This document shows positions 8,548-15,486 of a stretch of 64,000 nucleotides of DNA, one piece after another. Source of the DNA: Fuscovulum sp. (lineage in GTDB: Bacteria > Pseudomonadota > Alphaproteobacteria > Rhodobacterales > Rhodobacteraceae). Below the pieces are notes generated by a model that saw only the letters and a list, made by a program, of their open reading frames with translations, was not told where the DNA came from and ran no database searches. How positions within the stretch are numbered: the stretch's first letter is position 1; each line of letters starts with the position of its first letter. A program made the position numbers and the translations under genes. The stretch is from assembly GCA_035192965.1 (NCBI GenBank), contig CP136571.1, positions 3,490,501-3,554,500 on the forward strand. Direction: 5' to 3'.

Positions 8548-8587
8548 GGGACGCCGCCGAAGGTTTGGCGACTGCTGGCGGCGTCCC
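8548..8587. terminator. Perfect 11-bp inverted repeat in the replication operon
   Basis: GGGACGCCGCC (8548-8558) and GGCGGCGTCCC (8577-8587) can form a hairpin with an 18-base loop just after the DUF669 stop. On the leftward transcript it is followed by an A-run, not a U-run, so it is not a canonical Rho-independent terminator. It could attenuate, pause or protect the RNA between the recombination genes and the replication genes. Confidence 0.5.
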
Positions 8588-8594
8588 GGCTAGA

Positions 8595-9065
8595 TCAGGC
8601 GCTACGACGGCCCCACGGCGCAGAACTGCCGCCGCTGGATTGCTGCTGCTGCTGGCTTTGACCCCCAGCCCCATTCATCGGCGCGTAGCCCTTGACCGTG
8701 TTCTTGGTGCCGTAGCTGTCGGTTTTCTGGCCCAAGGTGACGCGCATCGGGATTCCGTGCAGTTCTTCCGAAGAAGAAACCCGAAGCTTACCCACGGCAT
8801 GACAGATCGAGTTGAGTTCGCGCTGTGCGATTTCCACCGCCTGCTGATTGCTGTTCCAGAGGTTCAGCATGGTCCAGAACCGACGGCCCGCCGCCTGCCC
8901 TTCCATCACCTCAAACTCGACATTGACGTAGGCATTGCCTGCCGTCTTTGCGTCTTTTCTTTCGCTCTTCACGATGGAGGCGATGTATTCGCCAGCGGGA
9001 AGAGCGTCCCGCGTTTCCATCGTTTCGCCATTGCTGGCGTCGTAAGTTCCACCAAAATCAACCAT
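8595..9065 (-). CDS. DUF669 family protein, ssDNA-binding-like
   Basis: 156 residues. The N-terminal part (PAGEYIASIVKSERKD, AYVNVEFEVMEGQAAGRRFW) and the mid-segment FWTMLNLWNSNQQAVEIAQR fit DUF669, a phage family commonly found next to RecA-fold annealing ATPases. A flexible Gln/Ser/Gly-rich tail (GGQSQQQQQSSGGSSAPWG) resembles the acidic or flexible tails of single-strand-binding proteins. It probably coats ssDNA for the neighbouring Sak4-like ATPase, whose stop is 13 bases upstream of this start. Confidence 0.78.
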   Translation of the reverse strand: MVDFGGTYDASNGETMETRDALPAGEYIASIVKSERKDAKTAGNAYVNVEFEVMEGQAAGRRFWTMLNLWNSNQQAVEIAQRELNSICHAVGKLRVSSSEELHGIPMRVTLGQKTDSYGTKNTVKGYAPMNGAGGQSQQQQQSSGGSSAPWGRRSA

Positions 9066-9078
9066 CTCTCTATTCCTC

Positions 9079-9864
9079 TCACGCTGCTTGCTGCTGCTTC
9101 TTCACACTCTGCCCCGGCAGATACCCGGCAATCGCCGCGTAGCCCTCGCCGGGATTGACAAGCACAAAAGGCGGCATTTCGTAACGGTTGCCAGCCTCGA
9201 AGGTCGGCTTGGGCGCGAGGTGCAGCGTCCGCTGGCCCGACCCTTTCGCCTTCACGACTTCCTTGCCGAAGCCCTGCTTTGTCTTGTCGATGTTGACGAC
9301 CATGTTGAGGAAGCCGACCACATCGGCCCGTTCCCGCACCATCGCCTCAGCCCGCTTGTGCAGGCGGATCTTGTAGCGGCTGTAATCGTCGCGCTCTGGA
9401 TCGCTGAATTGCTCGACTTGCTCATGGGCAATCATGACGATTGTCATGCCCTTGCGGCGAAGTTCTTCCAGCCCGTCCAGAAAGTGCCGCCAAACGGTAT
9501 CGGCCTCGATGTAGCCCTTGCCGTAGCCCGCATCCTCGATGCTGTTCCAGTTGTTCTTGCGGCACACTTCCGACCAGATGATCGGCTCAAGCTGCGTGAG
9601 GCTGTCGATTACGACGGTCTTGAAGTCATGATCCTGCATGAGCAGGAGTTCGATTGCCTCTTCGATTTCGGCATACTTCTTGAGCGGTTCCTGGGCGAAT
9701 GTTGTCACCTCGATGTTGCCCTCGCCCTCTTCCGTCTGGATGAAGATCGGGTCGGGAAACTCGCTGGCAAGTGTGGTTTTTCCCATCTTGCCCCGCCCGT
9801 AGATGATGATCCGGGGCGGCTTGTCCGATGTCTTGCGGACCAGATTTTGAAGCGAAAGAGCCAT
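9079..9864 (-). CDS. Sak4-like RecA-fold ATPase (phage nucleotide-binding / annealing protein)
   Basis: 261 residues. Walker A is GRGKMGKTT (23-31). Walker B is in FKTVVIDSLTQ (about 80-91). MIAHEQVEQF lies in the sensor position. The layout matches the AAA_24 / Sak4 group of short RecA-like proteins that pair homologous ssDNA in phage recombination. Together with the DUF669 protein and the PD-(D/E)XK exonuclease it forms a plausible resection-coating-annealing module. The C-terminal KKQQQAA tail is flexible. Confidence 0.82.
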   Translation of the reverse strand: MALSLQNLVRKTSDKPPRIIIYGRGKMGKTTLASEFPDPIFIQTEEGEGNIEVTTFAQEPLKKYAEIEEAIELLLMQDHDFKTVVIDSLTQLEPIIWSEVCRKNNWNSIEDAGYGKGYIEADTVWRHFLDGLEELRRKGMTIVMIAHEQVEQFSDPERDDYSRYKIRLHKRAEAMVRERADVVGFLNMVVNIDKTKQGFGKEVVKAKGSGQRTLHLAPKPTFEAGNRYEMPPFVLVNPGEGYAAIAGYLPGQSVKKQQQAA

Positions 9865-9945
9865 GGCTCAATCCTTTCGTGCTGTAGTCGGGGTGTGATC
9901 GCCAAACCTCCACCGCGCGACGGGTTAACCCTCTCTTGGAGGGAA

Positions 9946-10485
9946 TTAGGAAGGGTCTTTGTTGGGTATGCCCCATTCGGTCAGGTATTGCCGAGCATCG
10001 TCAATCGACCGGACAACGGCGACGAAGTGGCCGATATCCTTAAGCCCTGAGTGAAGTTCCTTTTGAGCGGCGTCGGCATAGTTGCCTTCGGCCTTGACCT
10101 CAAAGAAGCAGGCTCCACCGGGATAGATGCAGATCAGGTCGGGAAAGCCCTTTACCATGCCGTGTGACTTGGCGCGGGCAATCTCATTCCGGAAAGATTT
10201 CCCGGAACGGGCAATCTCATTGCGGTTGTGGTGAACCACAGAACCTTTTGGCAGCACCTTGCGCAGATAGCTGACGATGGCCTGCTGGATCGGCGCTTCA
10301 CGGTGTTTGCGGACATTCACCGATTTGATACGGCTGGCGGTGTGAGCGGGGCCAGCCGTATCGCAATCAGGTTCGCATGGGTCAACAAAGCAATTTTGAG
10401 ACAGGTCTCCTTTCGTGATGCGCGAAACGGTCGCGCGGCCATTCACAGCTTTGGCTGGAATTTGGTTATCACTGATCTGACCCAT
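9946..10485 (-). CDS. VRR-NUC domain nuclease
   Basis: 179 residues from ATG 10485, overlapping the upstream stop by one base; a GTG one codon earlier is also possible. The C-terminal half is a VRR-NUC fold: HREAPIQQAIVSYLRKV, GMVKGFPDLICIYPGG with the catalytic Asp, FFEVKAEG (E-x-K), then QKELHSGLKDIGH. The family includes FAN1-type structure-specific nucleases and phage junction-processing enzymes. The first 55 residues have no recognised domain. An 80-base gap separates it from the Sak4-like gene. Confidence 0.82.
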   Translation of the reverse strand: MGQISDNQIPAKAVNGRATVSRITKGDLSQNCFVDPCEPDCDTAGPAHTASRIKSVNVRKHREAPIQQAIVSYLRKVLPKGSVVHHNRNEIARSGKSFRNEIARAKSHGMVKGFPDLICIYPGGACFFEVKAEGNYADAAQKELHSGLKDIGHFVAVVRSIDDARQYLTEWGIPNKDPS

Positions 10486-10832
10486 CACGCCGCCCCCGCC
10501 AGATAGTTGACGATGACGATGCGGGCGTTAACAGGAACAACCTGCAACATGGCAGACAGGGCCGACAGGCGCGGCTCGTTGCGGCCATGCCACCAGTTGC
10601 GGGCGCTCTTCTCATCCACGTTGAAGAAATAGGCTACAGCCACCGGGTCGCGGAAATGGGCGCGGATGAAGGCCGACCACTTGCCCGGCGTCCGACGCCG
10701 CATCCCATCCAGATCTACACGCCGGCCGGACAAAATGCCGGACAAATCCACGGCATGAATGTCGGACAAGTCGCTTGGCGACACCGGGCAGGCGTTCGAC
10801 GTATCAATCTGGAAGGGACGCACGTTAGCCAT
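10485..10832 (-). CDS. Phage protein with possible HTH
   Basis: 115 residues. The C-terminal part (AYFFNVDEKSARNWWHGRNE) resembles a DNA-binding helix-turn-helix like those of phage replication-initiation or Ner-like proteins. It overlaps the regulator gene by 8 bases and the VRR-NUC gene by one, so it is the second gene of the leftward early operon. A role in regulation or replication initiation is inferred from position only. Confidence 0.6.
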   Translation of the reverse strand: MANVRPFQIDTSNACPVSPSDLSDIHAVDLSGILSGRRVDLDGMRRRTPGKWSAFIRAHFRDPVAVAYFFNVDEKSARNWWHGRNEPRLSALSAMLQVVPVNARIVIVNYLAGAA

Positions 10833-11037
10833 TGGGGGAGGCCCTTTGCGAGTTGATCCAAGAAGAAGCTGGAACCGCGCCGTTGGTGGCGCGTTCGATG
10901 GCTACGGCGTTCTCCAAAGATGGGATTTTCGTGCCGCCCACGAGTTCACTCATGTAGGGACGCGAAACACCAACCTCTTTGGCGAGTTCCGCCTGAGTTG
11001 TGCCGCTTTGGGAAAGGAAGGTGCGAAGTTTTGTCAT
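10825..11037 (-). CDS. XRE-family regulator (Cro/CI-like)
   Basis: 70 residues from ATG 11037; the longer frame would extend through the operator region. An HTH_3 domain is clear: TTQAELAKEVGVSRPYMSEL, followed by PSLENAVAIERATNG. It is short, a single DNA-binding domain, like phage Cro. It is the first gene of the leftward replication operon and starts 10 bases from operator 11047-11063, so self-regulation is expected. It is divergent from the second XRE gene. Confidence 0.85.
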   Translation of the reverse strand: MTKLRTFLSQSGTTQAELAKEVGVSRPYMSELVGGTKIPSLENAVAIERATNGAVPASSWINSQRASPNG

Positions 11038-11046
11038 GGGTGCATT

Positions 11047-11097
11047 GTTTGCACACCGCAAACATGCTTGCAAGCAAAAAGTTTGCTGTCCGCAATT
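11047..11097. promoter_or_regulatory. Operator region between divergent regulators: two GTTTGC-N5-GCAAAC sites and a central palindrome
   Basis: Site 1 (11047-11063) is GTTTGC ACACC GCAAAC. Site 2 (11081-11097) is GTTTGC TGTCC GCAATT. Centres are 34 bp apart. A perfect 12-bp palindrome TGCTTGCAAGCA (11065-11076) lies between them. All lie between the two XRE genes, the classic place for a lysogeny switch. The same paired architecture recurs at 13978-14028. No convincing -35/-10 pair could be assigned. Confidence 0.78.
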
Positions 11098-11130
11098 TTA
11101 CTTCTTGCGGCTTAGGTGAGACAACGAGAC

Positions 11131-11451
11131 ATGGCCCTGATCCTTCGCCAGCTACGCAAAGACCGCAAATGGACGCTTGACGATCTGGCCGAACGGTCAG
11201 GCGTGTCTAAGCCGTTCCTGTCGCAGATTGAGACGGGCGCGCGAAGCTACACCGCAAAGACGATCCGCCAGATAGCGGATGCCTTTGGGCTTGGCGTAGC
11301 GGACCTGTTCGATGATGCTACGGAAAAGCGCAGTGCCGTTATGGGCCAGCTTGACGAGGCTGTTGAGCAACTGGATGAGGCTCACCAGCGCCAGGTTGTT
11401 GAGTATGCCCTGTTCCTTGTGAAGCAGTCGCAAGGCGAGACGCAAAGCTGA
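11131..11451 (+). CDS. XRE-family transcriptional regulator
   Basis: 106 residues from ATG 11131, with AGGTGAG about 10 bases upstream as the ribosome site; a GTG at 11116 is less likely. HTH: KWTLDDLAERSGVSKPFLSQIETGARSYTAKTIRQIADAFG, read in two pieces (DDLAERSGVSKPFLSQIETG is the helix-turn-helix). The C-terminus is a predicted helix (QLDEAVEQLDEAHQRQVVEY) likely for dimerisation. It lacks the LexA/CI autoprotease region, so induction would not be by RecA-stimulated self-cleavage. It is likely the lysogeny-side partner of the divergent XRE gene. Confidence 0.82.
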   Translation: MALILRQLRKDRKWTLDDLAERSGVSKPFLSQIETGARSYTAKTIRQIADAFGLGVADLFDDATEKRSAVMGQLDEAVEQLDEAHQRQVVEYALFLVKQSQGETQS

Positions 11452-11512
11452 CAAGCTCTGCAAGCTGCCGATCATCAAGACGTTCCGCCAAAGTCAAAAG
11501 TTCTTTTGTCAT
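11339..11512 (-). CDS. Possible small antisense ORF over the regulator 3' end
   Basis: 57 codons from ATG 11512, preceded by a good ribosome site (GAGGTGATTG then ATG). The N-terminus MTKELLTLAERLDDRQLAEL reads like a genuine amphipathic helix. The second half is Gln/Pro/Gly-rich and looks like antisense of the regulator gene. It could be a true short protein or a chance frame, so confidence is low. Confidence 0.3.
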   Translation of the reverse strand: MTKELLTLAERLDDRQLAELVSFASRLATASQGTGHTQQPGAGEPHPVAQQPRQAGP

Positions 11513-11743
11513 CAATCACCTCGTTTACGCGAAGTCACCTTAGCAGAACGAAGCGGGAACATAGAGGGGCGAGCAAAAGGTTTCTGTGGATGAATGGATT
11601 ACAAAATCCAGCAATTACGGCGTGTTAATGCTTGCGAATGATTTCTGGCAGCAACGTCACTTTACCGTGCTTTGTCCCTAGTGACGCCACATGCTACGTG
11701 TGCAATAATCGAACGAAGCGGCAAAGACCGCATGGAGGAAGCC

Positions 11744-11977
11744 ATGGCGAAAGAGTTGCAGGTTCTGGCGGAATGGGATGACGAGGCATGCGTGTGGGTT
11801 GCGTCTAGCCCCGATGTGTATGGCTTGAACGTAGAGGCGGAAACCCTTGAGCAACTCAGCGTCAAGGTTGCCGGGGCGCTGCAAGACCTATTCGAGTTGA
11901 ACGGCCCCAAGATGACAGGCCCCGTTGGCGTGGCCATCCATGCAGACAAGCGCATTCAGGTGACGGTTGCCGCCTGA
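11744..11977 (+). CDS. HicB-like antitoxin (DUF1902)
   Basis: 77 residues from ATG 11744 with GGAGGAA just upstream; the longer frame has a poor start. The segment VLAEWDDEACVWVASSPDVY then NVEAETLEQLSVKV fits the degraded RNase H-like fold of HicB/DUF1902. It lacks an obvious C-terminal DNA-binding domain, so autoregulation would need another factor. Its stop directly abuts the HicA start. It would neutralise HicA by direct binding. Confidence 0.82.
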   Translation: MAKELQVLAEWDDEACVWVASSPDVYGLNVEAETLEQLSVKVAGALQDLFELNGPKMTGPVGVAIHADKRIQVTVAA

Positions 11978-12172
11978 ATGGCCAGCTTCTATCGTGAGCT
12001 GGTAGAGATATTACGTCGCGCCGGATGCCACTACGTTAGGCCAGGAAGGGGCGATCATGAGATATGGTATAGCCCCATCACAAAGCAGAACTTCACCGTA
12101 GACCACGGCAGCAAGTCCAAGCACACCGCCAACGGTTCACTGCGTGACGCTGGGCTTCCCAAACACTTCTGA
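11978..12172 (+). CDS. HicA-like mRNA interferase toxin
   Basis: 64 residues, typical HicA length. The double-stranded-RNA-binding-like fold signature is present: ELVEILRRAGCHYVRPGRGD followed by HEIWYSP, with the usual G-S/D-H histidine (GDHEIW), then FTVDHGSKSKHTANGSLRDAGL. It would cleave mRNA when free of the antitoxin. The order antitoxin-toxin is the less common one for hicAB and is typical of DUF1902 pairs. It likely stabilises the element. Confidence 0.85.
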   Translation: MASFYRELVEILRRAGCHYVRPGRGDHEIWYSPITKQNFTVDHGSKSKHTANGSLRDAGLPKHF

Positions 12173-12320
12173 TACCCCACGGGTTTTAGCGTTATGCGAT
12201 GGCTAAAATCTGGCGCAGTATTTTGCGAGGGAATCAGGAGGTTTTAAGAGCCACTACGAACACAGCCCTTGCCTCACGAAAGAGGTGCTGCCACCATTGC
12301 CGCGATCAATGGAGCATAAA

Positions 12321-12641
12321 ATGAAAGCACACCTTGCACTTACTACAGCGGCATTATTAACAGCGGGAAATGCACACGCTTTTACCACAGAGGACTGCAA
12401 GGCCATGGGCGAGCTTGCCTTCCATGTGATGACAGTTCGGCAACTTGAAGCGCCGCTTAATGAGACGATGACCGAGGCATTGAAAGATCAAACAATCCCG
12501 GAAGCGATTGAAATCATTAAGCAAGTTATCTTAGAAGCCTACAAGCGCCCGGCCATGGTTACTGACGAGTTCAGGGAGATGGAAGTTGCCAGATTTAGAA
12601 ACGATGTTGAACTCGATTGCTTCAATAACTTGTCTGAATGA
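12321..12641 (+). CDS. Small exported hypothetical protein
   Basis: 106 residues from ATG 12321 with GGAG eight bases upstream. A Sec signal peptide (MKAHLALTTAALLTAGNAHA) is followed by a helical mature region with two cysteines (TTEDCKAM and ELDCFNN) that could form a disulfide. No family recognised. Its stop overlaps the start of the next gene. Possibly a lysogenic-conversion or exclusion factor, by position only. Confidence 0.65.
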   Translation: MKAHLALTTAALLTAGNAHAFTTEDCKAMGELAFHVMTVRQLEAPLNETMTEALKDQTIPEAIEIIKQVILEAYKRPAMVTDEFREMEVARFRNDVELDCFNNLSE

Positions 12642-13135
12642 GCATGATCGAAGCGCCAAGCATCTATGATGGGTTGAACGCGGCGCTTGGGGCTGGTGCG
12701 TTGTATTTGGGCTATCGGCAGTTCAAGTTTGCATCAACTCGCCAGCCGCCCTACGTGAAGGCCGTCGCGCAGGAAGATCCAGAAAGCGCGCGCTGGCATG
12801 TTTTAGACCTGACCATCCGCAACAGGGCGGACGTATCGATCAACCTAGTATCGGTTTCCGTTCCACGCCTTCGTTGCAGTCGCATTGTTGGCGAGGATAC
12901 GGTGAAGCAAGCGCAAAAGCCGTGGGAAGATCAGAAGCGGGAATATCCAAAGCTACGATACTGCGTTAGCCTCACGGATAGGCGCCTTATCACAAAGCAC
13001 GACATAGAGGCTGGCGATCAGCTATCCATGCGCTTTTTTATGTTCCGAATGTCAACGAGCATCCATCTGAGGTTTTGCTCTAATGACACGCTGTCTGATT
13101 TCAGGATGAATATCCCAATCCACGTCGCCAGCTGA
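12638..13135 (+). CDS. Hypothetical protein, possible N-terminal membrane segment
   Basis: 165 residues, coupled to the exported protein by an ATGA overlap. The N-terminus (YDGLNAALGAGALYLGYRQF) may be a short membrane anchor. The remainder is beta-rich (LDLTIRNRADVSINLVSVSV; RLRCSRIVG). No family recognised. The last 118 bases overlap a convergent small membrane-protein ORF on the other strand. Confidence 0.55.
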   Translation: MSMIEAPSIYDGLNAALGAGALYLGYRQFKFASTRQPPYVKAVAQEDPESARWHVLDLTIRNRADVSINLVSVSVPRLRCSRIVGEDTVKQAQKPWEDQKREYPKLRYCVSLTDRRLITKHDIEAGDQLSMRFFMFRMSTSIHLRFCSNDTLSDFRMNIPIHVAS

Positions 13136-13176
13136 GCGACGATCAGGCCGATGATGATGATCCACTCTAGGGTCAT
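13018..13176 (-). CDS. Small membrane protein overlapping a convergent gene
   Basis: 52 residues from ATG 13176 with AGAGGAGTG as ribosome site. One strong transmembrane helix (WIIIIGLIVAQLATWIGIFI) is followed by a basic, amphipathic tail ending in NIKKRMDS. The layout is that of small phage membrane proteins. It overlaps the 3' part of the plus-strand gene ending at 13135, so the two genes share sequence in opposite directions. Confidence 0.55.
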   Translation of the reverse strand: MTLEWIIIIGLIVAQLATWIGIFILKSDSVSLEQNLRWMLVDIRNIKKRMDS

Positions 13177-13261
13177 TCAAAGCACTCCTCTTTGACAGCC
13201 ATGCGGCGATTTTAAGTTTCAGTTTCGTGCTACGCTGCAAGCTGGAATCAGGGAGGCCAGA

Positions 13262-13507
13262 ATGACAGCGGTTAAGGTGTTTTTGTGCCGTGGAGACGAT
13301 GGCCGCGAATATCGAGTGACTGAACATCATAATCCGATGCAGGGTCGCGCCAGCCTTGCAACAGGCCGAAGGGCAGATGCGGGACACATCACAACGTTTG
13401 AAGTTGAGCCGGGGTTTAGCGCGCATCCATCTGATGCAGGCTTTACCATCACGCTCCACGACAAGCGGAAGATCGCAGCGGCCATTGTGGACAGCTACGA
13501 CCTTTAA
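13262..13507 (+). CDS. Hypothetical protein
   Basis: 81 residues with a GGGAGG ribosome site just upstream of ATG 13262. Mixed alpha/beta pattern with no recognised domain. It stands alone between a convergent small gene and a minus-strand gene. Confidence 0.55.
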   Translation: MTAVKVFLCRGDDGREYRVTEHHNPMQGRASLATGRRADAGHITTFEVEPGFSAHPSDAGFTITLHDKRKIAAAIVDSYDL

Positions 13508-13515
13508 CGCGCCCA

Positions 13516-13917
13516 TCAGTAGTGGATCTTGTAAACCGTGTTGTTGCACCGCTCGACACGGCAGGCAATTCTGCTGTCGCCCTTCTTGCTGTCGAAGTCA
13601 TCAATCCAGTGATCGTTTCCCGGCCAGCAACGGAACAGCGGGACGCCGTCCGGCCTGTCTTTAAAGAAGCCGTCGATTGAGTATGTCAGCATGCGCCGCA
13701 CAAAGAAGGGCCTGCTTAGGAGTATGTAGTAGGCTCCGCCGCCACCCTCGTCCTGCACCTCGACCGCAGCCCTGCCAAAGTCCACAACGGCGCGGATGCC
13801 CTCAATAAACTGATTGTCCAAGTTGATGTAAAAGCGCAGGGCCGTTCCGCCTAGCGCGACATCCTCGAAGCGGAAGCCCGCATCTACGATTTCCACCTCC
13901 AGCTTTCCAACTTCCAT
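13516..13917 (-). CDS. Hypothetical protein under a GTTTGC-type operator
   Basis: 133 residues from ATG 13917; the longer frame begins at a TTG inside the operator and is unlikely. It has beta-rich stretches (LEVEIVDAGFRFEDVALGG, LRFYINLDNQFIEGIRAVVD) and C-terminal cysteines. No family recognised. Its promoter would lie in 13918-14000, where operator 13978-13994 sits, so it is probably repressed along with the divergent gene cluster. Confidence 0.6.
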   Translation of the reverse strand: MEVGKLEVEIVDAGFRFEDVALGGTALRFYINLDNQFIEGIRAVVDFGRAAVEVQDEGGGGAYYILLSRPFFVRRMLTYSIDGFFKDRPDGVPLFRCWPGNDHWIDDFDSKKGDSRIACRVERCNNTVYKIHY

Positions 13918-13977
13918 CCCGTTTCCCTCGTGCCTGCCGCACCACGCGGCAAGGTGATTCTTACACGTCACTAAAAT

Positions 13978-14028
13978 ATTTGCCAACCGCAAACTTTTCT
14001 CTTGTGCCGGTGTTTGCTCTGTGCAAAC
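13978..14028. promoter_or_regulatory. Second paired operator, same motif and spacing as the regulator locus
   Basis: 13978-13994 is ATTTGC CAACC GCAAAC and 14012-14028 is GTTTGC TCTGT GCAAAC. Centres are 34 bp apart, exactly as at 11047-11097. The pair lies between divergent genes (13516-13917 minus; 14063 onward plus), so one of the XRE proteins probably controls both directions. Confidence 0.75.
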
Positions 14029-14062
14029 AATGTCCCCACAAACCCCAGTGAGGATAACCCCG

Positions 14063-14482
14063 ATGAACGACCTTTCCCCGGATAGTCAGTTCCAGCAAAT
14101 CTCCACCCCCACCGCTCCGCCGATGTGGCGCAAGATCGAAGGGACGCGCGGCCGTCCGCGCTCTGATGCCGCCCAGCCTGACGTTGCCTACATTCTGCAC
14201 TCTCGCAGCACGCTGATGTGCAACCTGTTCGTGCCGAAGGTGGCCCTTCCCCAAGTGCGCGCCGCTGATTTCTTCCACGACGGCGGACGGCGCGTTGCCC
14301 TCAATGCCGATGATCGCGGCCTGTATGTCGCGCAGTATCGGAAGGGCTTCCGCTACTTCACCTTCAACTTCCCGCGCCTGCTGATCCGCGACCTCGATCT
14401 GCCGTTTGGCAAGATGTTCCTGCCGATCCTGCGGGAGGGCCCGTTCCTCGTTTTCGACTTCGATCAGGGGTATGGGAAATGA
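14063..14482 (+). CDS. Hypothetical phage protein, first gene of rightward cluster
   Basis: 139 residues from ATG 14063 with GAGGATAA as ribosome site; an in-frame ATG at 14030 touches the operator. A Pro/Ser-rich N-terminal tail is followed by an alpha/beta domain (LFVPKVALPQVRAADFFHDG, RDLDLPFGKMFLPILREG). No family recognised. It heads a chain of overlapping small genes and is likely controlled by operator 14012-14028. Confidence 0.65.
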   Translation: MNDLSPDSQFQQISTPTAPPMWRKIEGTRGRPRSDAAQPDVAYILHSRSTLMCNLFVPKVALPQVRAADFFHDGGRRVALNADDRGLYVAQYRKGFRYFTFNFPRLLIRDLDLPFGKMFLPILREGPFLVFDFDQGYGK

Positions 14483-14688
14483 CGCTCTACAATCCCGATG
14501 AGTTCTGCCGGACGTGCCGTGGGAAACGCGGCCACCGCGAACCGTCCAGCCACGATCCGCGCAACACCGTTTGGACGCCCTGCCCCGATTGCCAGGGCAC
14601 AGGGTGGAGACCCGGCGCAATCGTTGAAGCCATGCCAATTCACCTGCTTGTCGCCGCCGCGTTTGAGGCGGGGCGGGCTTCCGCTTGA
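14479..14688 (+). CDS. Small zinc-finger-like protein
   Basis: 69 residues with FCRTCRGKRGH and CPDCQGTGW, the paired CxxC(G)xG pattern of DnaJ-type zinc fingers. Such short proteins are common in phage accessory regions. The start overlaps the previous stop (ATGA). Confidence 0.65.
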   Translation: MTLYNPDEFCRTCRGKRGHREPSSHDPRNTVWTPCPDCQGTGWRPGAIVEAMPIHLLVAAAFEAGRASA

Positions 14689-14699
14689 GAGGAAAAACT

Positions 14700-14996
14700 A
14701 TGCACATCGCTCACCGCGAGGTTCACGTGATGGACGGCAAGACCGTCATCGCATCGCTGGAAGCCCGCTACACCTTCACCGTCACCGCAGGCCGCAAGGC
14801 TGTGACCTGGCACAACGCCGCCGAGGGTTTCAGCCCCGCCGAAGGCCCGACCGTGGAAATCATCAGCGTAGAAACGCGCTGGCATCAGTCGAGCCCGTGG
14901 CGCGCAGCTTCCGGCGAGGCTTTCGACATGCTCACCGCCGATGTGCCGGATGCTTGGTTCCTGGCGCAGATCGAAGCCGACGAGGTGGCGGCATGA
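14700..14996 (+). CDS. Hypothetical protein
   Basis: 98 residues from ATG 14700, with GAGAGGA upstream; the TTG at 14685 is a poor alternative. Beta-rich first half (HREVHVMDGKTVIASLEARY). Stop overlaps the next gene. No family recognised. Confidence 0.6.
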   Translation: MHIAHREVHVMDGKTVIASLEARYTFTVTAGRKAVTWHNAAEGFSPAEGPTVEIISVETRWHQSSPWRAASGEAFDMLTADVPDAWFLAQIEADEVAA

Positions 14997-15166
14997 CCCA
15001 CCACGAATTTGAGGAGCAGGACCGGGAAACCCTGCTCTCCGAAATCAGCGCCATCACCGAAAAGGCTGTTGAAGCTGGCCTTAGCTACCGCGTCCGCACG
15101 ACCAAGGAAGGCGAGTGGTTCAAGGCTTCCGTGACCATCTTCGGCGCGGGTGAAGTCAATGCGTGA
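14993..15166 (+). CDS. Small hypothetical protein
   Basis: 57 residues, ATGA-coupled to the gene before and overlapping the gene after. An acidic helical N-terminus (FEEQDRETLLSEISAITEKA) is followed by two beta strands. No family recognised. Confidence 0.55.
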   Translation: MTHHEFEEQDRETLLSEISAITEKAVEAGLSYRVRTTKEGEWFKASVTIFGAGEVNA

Positions 15167-15278
15167 CCTCCGCCCCCTCTCCGAACTCCGCCGCGAGGAA
15201 TACGCCCGCGAACTCCGCGAGTGTGTCGCCTTCGCCTTCGTCGCCATCGTGACGCTCTACAGCGTCCTGTCCCTGTGA
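15159..15278 (+). CDS. Tiny membrane protein
   Basis: 39 residues overlapping the previous gene by 8 bases. A charged N-terminus (MRDLRPLSELRREEYARELR) is followed by one hydrophobic helix (CVAFAFVAIVTLYSVLSL). Layout of a single-pass phage membrane peptide; function unknown. Confidence 0.5.
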   Translation: MRDLRPLSELRREEYARELRECVAFAFVAIVTLYSVLSL

Positions 15279-15286
15279 GGAATGAC

Positions 15287-15424
15287 ATGACCGACACAGC
15301 CCGCGATATGGCCTGCCGCTTTGTCACCCCTAGCTTCGTGGATTTCATGATCGACGGCTTGACGGTCGTCTTGGTCTGGATCGCCGCGAAGCTGTCCAAG
15401 GGCCAATCCCCGCGCTTGGGTTAA
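15287..15424 (+). CDS. Tiny membrane protein
   Basis: 45 residues from ATG 15287, 8 bases after the previous stop and preceded by GAGGAATGAC. It has one moderately hydrophobic helix (FMIDGLTVVLVWIAAKL) and a basic tail. No family recognised. Confidence 0.5.
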   Translation: MTDTARDMACRFVTPSFVDFMIDGLTVVLVWIAAKLSKGQSPRLG

Positions 15425-15486
15425 GGCGCATCCTCCCTGCAACTTCCCTCGCCTTCGGGCGGGGGACTTTTAAGCGGAATGACGGA

